A stretch of 64,000 nt of DNA from an uncultured Flavobacteriaceae bacterium. GTDB taxonomy: Bacteria > Bacteroidota > Bacteroidia > Flavobacteriales > Flavobacteriaceae. The stretch covers positions 1 through 64,000 of the forward strand of contig CANNCM010000005.1 in assembly GCA_947503105.1 (NCBI GenBank). Direction: 5' to 3'. This document shows, in pieces, positions 58,207-64,000 of the stretch. The stretch's first letter is position 1. The number at the start of each line of letters is the position of its first letter. The position numbers and the translations under genes are program-made. The notes below the pieces were generated by a model. The model was not told the origin of the DNA. It did not search any database and saw only the letters and a list, made by a program, of their open reading frames with translations.

Positions 58207-59241
58207 ATGAAAAAAATCTTCTCCCCTGCAATTATTGTTGCAATTTTATTGGCCAGTTGCCAAAAACCAAAAGACCATGTCGAACTTTACGGTAAAATAA
58301 GCCATCCCAATTCTAATAAAATCACAATTAGTAACCCCGATAATGGCTATAAGAAAGAAATAGCCGTCAATGAAGATGGCTCATTTTCAGACACGCTCAA
58401 AATAAAAGAAGGGCGCTATCGCTTTTATGATGGACTAGAATATGGACGTATTTTCTTAAAAAATGGAAATACAACTTCATTTACTTTAGATACCAATGCT
58501 TTTGATGAGACTTTAAAATTTAAAGGGGATGATGCTGATAAAAGTAATGTTTTAATTGATTACGAATTACTCAAAGAAAAACATCTTAACAGTGATTTAT
58601 TTCGCAAAAACATAACAGAATTTGAAAATGCTTTCAACACTTTAGAAAAAGAATTTGGAAAGTTGAAGCTTAATTATAGAGCCATAGATCCATCATATTT
58701 TGAACCCGAAGACCGCAGATTTAAAAAAATGAAAGCGGCGTATTTAAAATTTTATAAAGATCGACAAGCATTAATGAAAGAATTCACCAAAGGTACACCC
58801 TCACCAACATTTGAAAATTATGAAAATTTCGAAGGAGGTACGACATCTCTAAAAGATTTTAGAGGCAAATACGTGTATATTGATATTTGGGCAACATGGT
58901 GTGGCCCTTGTAAATTAGAGATCCCTTTTTTGAAAGAACTCGAAGAGAGATTTCATGATCGCAACATTGAGTTTGTTAGCATTTCTGTTGACGATGATAG
59001 ACGAAGTGGAACCATGGAAAAAGCAAAAACAGCTTGGAAAACAATGGTCGCTGAAAAAAATCTTACTGGTGTTCAGCTTTTTACGGGCAGTGGTTTGAAA
59101 GCCGATTTCATAAAAGCCTATAAAATTAATAGTATTCCAAGGTTTATTCTTATCGACCCAAAGGGCAATATTGTAGATGCCGATGCCCCAAGGCCATCGA
59201 GTGCCAAAATCACAGAACTCCTAAAAGAATTAGGCATTTAG
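58207..59241 (+). CDS. TlpA-family thioredoxin-like lipoprotein (DUF4369-type N-terminus)
   Basis: Lipobox 'ILLASCQK'; 'YVYIDIWATWCGPCKLEIPFLKEL'. Confidence 0.93.
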   Translation: MKKIFSPAIIVAILLASCQKPKDHVELYGKISHPNSNKITISNPDNGYKKEIAVNEDGSFSDTLKIKEGRYRFYDGLEYGRIFLKNGNTTSFTLDTNAFDETLKFKGDDADKSNVLIDYELLKEKHLNSDLFRKNITEFENAFNTLEKEFGKLKLNYRAIDPSYFEPEDRRFKKMKAAYLKFYKDRQALMKEFTKGTPSPTFENYENFEGGTTSLKDFRGKYVYIDIWATWCGPCKLEIPFLKELEERFHDRNIEFVSISVDDDRRSGTMEKAKTAWKTMVAEKNLTGVQLFTGSGLKADFIKAYKINSIPRFILIDPKGNIVDADAPRPSSAKITELLKELGI

Positions 59242-59615
59242 TTAAGGTAATCGACCAAAATAAGGTTATTGATATTTTCATGTGAAGCATGAGCTATGGC
59301 TTTTCCATTTTTGATGACGAGGAGTTGAGGTGATTGATGCACAACTTCAAACTGCTTTTCAATTGCATTGGATATCGAACGATGTTTCAATAAATCTAAA
59401 AAATGAGCTGTAAAATCAGACTCAGAAAAGCCATATTGCGCTTTAAATTCTTTCAACACAAAAAGACTCACACTACAACGTGTGGAGTGCTTAAATATAA
59501 GTTGTGGAACAGAAAATGAGGCATCAACAAGATCGTCCAACTGATGAATATACTCTAGTTTTTGGCCAGGCCAATCATTTAAATTATTGTTTAAAAAGGA
59601 ATCAAATAATCCCAT
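59238..59615 (-). CDS. ytxJ: Bacillithiol system redox-active protein YtxJ
   Basis: 'IFKHSTRCSVSLFVLKEF' motif and length typical of YtxJ. Confidence 0.88.
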   Translation of the reverse strand: MGLFDSFLNNNLNDWPGQKLEYIHQLDDLVDASFSVPQLIFKHSTRCSVSLFVLKEFKAQYGFSESDFTAHFLDLLKHRSISNAIEKQFEVVHQSPQLLVIKNGKAIAHASHENINNLILVDYLN

Positions 59616-59740
59616 AATGTCTCTTATTGTGTTTAAATTATGACTAAACGTCAGTTTTTTTGTTAAAATTATGTCATTTTGTCGTATGCTTTGAATTGGT
59701 AAGATAATTGAACCCTAATAACTCATAAAAATAACCCATT

Positions 59741-62347
59741 ATGAACTTTGACAATTATACAATAAAAACACAACAAGCGCTACAACAGGCGCAACAAATT
59801 GCACAAGAATTTGGTCATCAACAAATTGAAAATGAGCACCTATACAAAGGGATGCATGTTGTAGATCACAATGTAATTCCATATGTATTAAAGAAACTTG
59901 ATGTCAATCCAAACGTAGTAAATCAGATTATTGATAAAGAAATAGAGCGTTTTCCAAAAGTAAGCGGTTCGGAGCAAATGCTATCGAGAACACTCACTAA
60001 AACGCTCGGAGATGCAGCGACGATATCAAAAAAGACAGGGGGAGAATATGTATCCATAGAAGATGTTTTTCTTGCTTTATTAAAATCAAAAAGTAAAATC
60101 TCTCAAATTTTAAAAGATCAGGGCGTTACTGAAAAAGATGTAGAATCTTGTATCAAAGAACTTAGAAAAGGCCACAGGGTAACTTCTAAAAGTCAAGAGA
60201 ACACCTATAATGCGTTGGATAAATATGCGAAAAATTTAAACCAAATGGCGCGCGAAAATCGTTTAGATCCTGTTATTGGTCGAGACGAAGAAATCCGAAG
60301 AATTCTTCAAATATTATCAAGGAGAACCAAAAACAATCCCATACTGGTTGGTGAGCCTGGCACTGGAAAAACCGCAATTGCCGAAGGTTTAGCACATCGT
60401 ATTATTGCTGGAGATGTTCCAGAAAATCTAAAGGACAAACAGGTCTTTGCCTTGGATATGGGGGCACTAATTGCGGGTGCAAAATACAAAGGAGAATTTG
60501 AAGAACGTCTGAAGTCCGTCATCAAGGAAGTGACACAAGGTTCTAGTGATGTGGTGCTGTTTATAGATGAAATCCACACCCTTGTTGGCGCTGGTGGCGG
60601 TGAAGGTGCTATGGACGCCGCAAATATTTTAAAACCTGCTTTGGCGCGTGGCGAACTGCGTGCGATTGGCGCCACTACACTTGATGAATATCAAAAGTAT
60701 TTTGAAAAAGACAAAGCACTAGAACGGCGTTTTCAAAAGGTTATGGTTGATGAACCTGATGAAGAAAGTGCTATTTCAATTTTGAGAGGGATCAAGGAAA
60801 AATATGAAACACACCATAAAGTTCGGATCAAAGACGAAGCGATTATTGGTGCGGTCAAGCTATCAACACGATACATTAGCAATCGTTTTTTACCAGACAA
60901 AGCCATTGATTTAATGGACGAGGCCGCTTCAAAATTACGAATGGAAATCAATTCAAAACCAGAAGAATTGGATGTTTTGGACCGAAAAGTGATGCAACTA
61001 GAGATTGAAATTGAAGCCATCAAACGTGAAAAAGATGACGTTAAACTTAAAGCACTGCGTGCAGATTTGGCTAACACCAAAGACGAGCGAAACACTTTAG
61101 AGGCACAATGGCGCAACGAAAAAGAAATGGTAGATTCGATTCAAGGGGCAAAATCTGAAATTGAACACCTAAAAGTTGAAGCAGAACGCGCAGAGCGTAA
61201 TGGCGATTATGGAAAAGTTGCAGAATTGCGGTATGGAAAAATCAAAGAGGCGCAATCCCATTTGGAACAATTACAACACAACCTTATTGAAAATCAAAAA
61301 TCTGCATTGATAAAAGAAGAAGTGACCTACGAAGATATTGCAGAAGTCATTGCCAAATGGACAGGAATTCCAGTCACCAAAATGATAACATCTGAACGAG
61401 AAAAACTATTAAAACTCGAAGATGAATTACACAAACGCGTTGTGGGCCAAGAAGAAGCTGTAGAAGCTGTGAGTGATGCTGTAAGACGCAGCAGAACTGG
61501 ACTTCAAAATCCAAAAAAACCAACAGGAACATTCTTATTTTTAGGGACTACTGGTGTGGGAAAAACAGAGCTTGCCAAAACTTTAGCGGCATATTTATTT
61601 GATGATGAAAATGCACTCACAAGAATTGACATGAGCGAGTATCAAGAAAGACATGCTGTAAGCCGACTCATTGGTGCGCCTCCGGGTTATGTTGGTTACG
61701 ATGAAGGCGGACAACTTACTGAAGCCGTTAGAAGAAAGCCCTACTCTGTTGTGTTATTGGATGAAATTGAAAAAGCACACCCCGATACATTCAATATTTT
61801 ACTGCAAGTATTGGACGAAGGACGATTAACAGATAATAAAGGTCGTGTGGCAGATTTTAAGAATACTATCATTATAATGACTTCAAATATTGGTAGTGAG
61901 ATCATTCAGAGTAAAGTTGAAGATTTTGGTCATGATACCTCGGCTATGGAAGCCGCAAAAACTGAAGTGATTGGTGTGTTGAAAAAGATGGTTCGACCAG
62001 AATTTTTAAATCGAATTGACGATACAATTTTATTCAGTCCACTCCATGAGAAGCATATAAAATCCATTGTTAAACTTCAATTGAAGAACTTATCAAAAAC
62101 ACTTCAGGAACAAGGGGTTGTTTTTGATGCAAGCCCCGAGGCCATAGCGTATCTTGCAAAAAAAGGGTATCAACCTGAATATGGCGCACGACCTGTCAAA
62201 CGTGTCATTCAAAAAGAGGTACTGAATACATTGAGCAAAAAACTCCTTACAGGATCGATCAATTCGAATAGTGTCATTTTGATGGATGCTTTTGATCATG
62301 AGTTGGTATTTAGAAATCAAAATGAAAAAATCCCAAAAGAACTGTAA
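59741..62347 (+). CDS. clpB: ATP-dependent chaperone ClpB
   Basis: Clp N domain, 'GEPGTGKTAIAEGLAHRI', long coiled-coil middle domain, 'GTTGVGKTELAKTLA'. Confidence 0.97.
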   Translation: MNFDNYTIKTQQALQQAQQIAQEFGHQQIENEHLYKGMHVVDHNVIPYVLKKLDVNPNVVNQIIDKEIERFPKVSGSEQMLSRTLTKTLGDAATISKKTGGEYVSIEDVFLALLKSKSKISQILKDQGVTEKDVESCIKELRKGHRVTSKSQENTYNALDKYAKNLNQMARENRLDPVIGRDEEIRRILQILSRRTKNNPILVGEPGTGKTAIAEGLAHRIIAGDVPENLKDKQVFALDMGALIAGAKYKGEFEERLKSVIKEVTQGSSDVVLFIDEIHTLVGAGGGEGAMDAANILKPALARGELRAIGATTLDEYQKYFEKDKALERRFQKVMVDEPDEESAISILRGIKEKYETHHKVRIKDEAIIGAVKLSTRYISNRFLPDKAIDLMDEAASKLRMEINSKPEELDVLDRKVMQLEIEIEAIKREKDDVKLKALRADLANTKDERNTLEAQWRNEKEMVDSIQGAKSEIEHLKVEAERAERNGDYGKVAELRYGKIKEAQSHLEQLQHNLIENQKSALIKEEVTYEDIAEVIAKWTGIPVTKMITSEREKLLKLEDELHKRVVGQEEAVEAVSDAVRRSRTGLQNPKKPTGTFLFLGTTGVGKTELAKTLAAYLFDDENALTRIDMSEYQERHAVSRLIGAPPGYVGYDEGGQLTEAVRRKPYSVVLLDEIEKAHPDTFNILLQVLDEGRLTDNKGRVADFKNTIIIMTSNIGSEIIQSKVEDFGHDTSAMEAAKTEVIGVLKKMVRPEFLNRIDDTILFSPLHEKHIKSIVKLQLKNLSKTLQEQGVVFDASPEAIAYLAKKGYQPEYGARPVKRVIQKEVLNTLSKKLLTGSINSNSVILMDAFDHELVFRNQNEKIPKEL

Positions 62348-62395
62348 CAAATTATTGAGATGAACGTCTTTTAGTTGTTGGTTAGTTAGTTAGTT

Positions 62396-62440
62396 GAAAA
62401 AGCAGTGCTCTGTGTAGAAATACAAATGTGCTGCTTTTTC
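62396..62440. terminator. Terminator-like hairpin downstream of clpB
   Basis: GAAAAAGCAG ... CTGCTTTTTC inverted repeat with a long loop. Confidence 0.55.
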
Positions 62441-62502
62441 TATTAAAAAAAGTTGAATTGCATTGAGACATCAACTAAATATTTGATTAGTTTTGAGCTG
62501 AG

Positions 62503-62964
62503 ATGAAAAAACCTGTAAACATAATTAATAGAAAAGCCCGTTTTTCGTACGATCTCTTAGATACGTACACCGCTGGGATTGTCTTGAGTGGAACAGAAAT
62601 AAAATCGATCAGAGCGAGCAAAGCCTCTATTGCAGAAAGTTTTTGTGAATTTAATGAAAATGGAGAATTATTTGTGATTAATATGACTGTTCAAGAATAT
62701 GATTATGGCAATCATTTCAATCACAAACCAAAAGCAGAACGAAAACTTTTGCTCAACAAAAAAGAGTTGAAAAAACTAGAGAAAGAAGTCAAAAATAGAG
62801 GATTGACTATTATTCCTCTGAAACTATTTATTAATGACAAGGGCTTTGCAAAACTTCAAATTGCACTAGCCAAAGGAAAAAAACTTTTTGATAAACGAGA
62901 CACCATCAAAGACCGCGAAAACAAAAGAAACTTGGATCGTATTAAAAAGAATTTTAAGTCTTAA
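62503..62964 (+). CDS. smpB: SsrA-binding protein
   Basis: 'INRKARFSYDLLDTYTAGIVLSGTEIKSIRASKASIAESF', 'DKRDTIKDRENKRNL'. Confidence 0.97.
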   Translation: MKKPVNIINRKARFSYDLLDTYTAGIVLSGTEIKSIRASKASIAESFCEFNENGELFVINMTVQEYDYGNHFNHKPKAERKLLLNKKELKKLEKEVKNRGLTIIPLKLFINDKGFAKLQIALAKGKKLFDKRDTIKDRENKRNLDRIKKNFKS

Positions 62965-62977
62965 ATCCTGAATAATC

Positions 62978-64000
62978 ATGAACAAATTTTTTCAAATTTT
63001 ATTTCTAACAACAATAACTTTTGTTCACAGTCAAATTACTGGAACAGTGAAAAACACTAGTGGACAACCACTGCCCTATGTCAATATTTTTATCGAAAAC
63101 ACCTATAGCGGCACCACGTCCAATGAAGAGGGTTATTATGAACTAAGTGTTTCAAAAACAGGAACTTACACTGTTGTTTTTCAGTTTTTAGGTTATAAAA
63201 CTTTAACAAAAAAAATAGAGGCAGCAAAGTTTCCTTACACGGCTAACGTTACCTTGCAAGACGAAAATATCAATCTGAGTGAGGTCGTCATAGATGCTAA
63301 TGAAAACCCTGCCAACCGCATCATCAGAGCGGCTATTGCAAAACGTCAATTATATCTTGAAAAACTCAACTCCTACACTGCAGATTTCTATTCTAAAGGC
63401 ATTATACGCATCAAAGATGCTCCAGAACAGTTTATGGGACAAGATGTTGGAGATTTTGATGGGGCTTTGGATTCTACTCGAACAGGAATTTTATACCTTT
63501 CTGAGACGATGTCTAAAATTAAATACATAAAACCCGATTTAATTGAAACTGTAACAGCTTCAAAAATTAGTGGAGATTCCAATGGCATGAGTTTTAACTC
63601 TGCAATGGATGTCAATTTCAATCTCTACAATAATACGGTTAGCATTAATAATGACATAATTTCGCCCATTGCAGATTATGCTTTTAATTATTATAGATAC
63701 AAATTAGAAGGAGAATTTTATGATGATGAAGGACATTTAATTCATAAAATAAATATCATCCCAAAACGTGAAAATGACCGTGTTTTTTCTGGTAGTATTT
63801 ATGTTGTAGAAGACACTTGGGCATTGTATGGAATTGATATAGAAGTCAAAGGCAGTCAAATTCAGATGCCGCCTGCCGATACTATTCGTATTCGTCAAAA
63901 CTTAACTTTTGACAATGCTGAAGACCAGTGGTTGGTGCGCGCCCAAACTATTGATTTTAACTATAGTTTTCTGGGTTTTAAAGGTGATGGTAGCTTTGTT
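62978..64000 (+). CDS. DUF5686 / carboxypeptidase-regulatory-like domain outer-membrane protein, truncated by the window end
   Basis: Read from ATG 62978: 'MNKFFQILFLTTITFVHSQITGTVKNTSGQPLPYVNIFIENTYSGTTSNEEGYYELSV...'; open for 341 codons to the window edge (not in the ORF track). Confidence 0.85.
   Translation, partial: MNKFFQILFLTTITFVHSQITGTVKNTSGQPLPYVNIFIENTYSGTTSNEEGYYELSVSKTGTYTVVFQFLGYKTLTKKIEAAKFPYTANVTLQDENINLSEVVIDANENPANRIIRAAIAKRQLYLEKLNSYTADFYSKGIIRIKDAPEQFMGQDVGDFDGALDSTRTGILYLSETMSKIKYIKPDLIETVTASKISGDSNGMSFNSAMDVNFNLYNNTVSINNDIISPIADYAFNYYRYKLEGEFYDDEGHLIHKINIIPKRENDRVFSGSIYVVEDTWALYGIDIEVKGSQIQMPPADTIRIRQNLTFDNAEDQWLVRAQTIDFNYSFLGFKGDGSFV

Noticed and set aside
53458-62347. 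ClpC and ClpB close together as a possible defence or specialised unfoldase pair
   Set aside because: Both are full-length standard housekeeping Clp/Hsp100 proteins; hutH and other genes separate them.

Overview
The window is 64 kb of AT-rich Bacteroidota DNA, most likely Flavobacteriia. The markers used were bacillithiol genes bshA/ytxJ, GIN-domain and DUF-type flavobacterial proteins, and a TAnnTTTG-type promoter. Most of it is ordinary core genome: aroC, bshA, a GH3/serine-hydrolase fusion, ogt-like MGMT, MCE/MlaD, amidase, LptD-like, ridA, gapA, pfkA, TamB, tsaD, rsmE, TrmH, a PgpH-like HD hydrolase, thiolase, gyrA, clpC, hutH, clpB, smpB and four tRNAs. Three accessory islands stand out. 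(1) A complete Sdp-like cannibalism-toxin operon (SdpC-like pre-toxin, SdpA, SdpB, DUF1648/SdpI-like immunity) at 637-3285 lies between ~106-bp direct repeats. (2) A minus-strand cluster at 34418-39044 has three tandem paralogues of a two-repeat small protein, a zinc-ribbon protein, a GIY-YIG nuclease, a basic coiled-coil protein and a DUF2779 nuclease. It faces a divergent putative regulator across a perfectly phased 3 x 11-bp repeat. (3) A ~1.25-kb cassette at 47302-48549 encodes a Cys/Gly-rich small peptide with an in-frame TGA plus a CPBP membrane protease. It is bounded by a 44-bp direct repeat of the 3' end of the adjacent NlpC/P60 gene. All assignments come from reading the sequence and recalled family motifs; no database searches were run.
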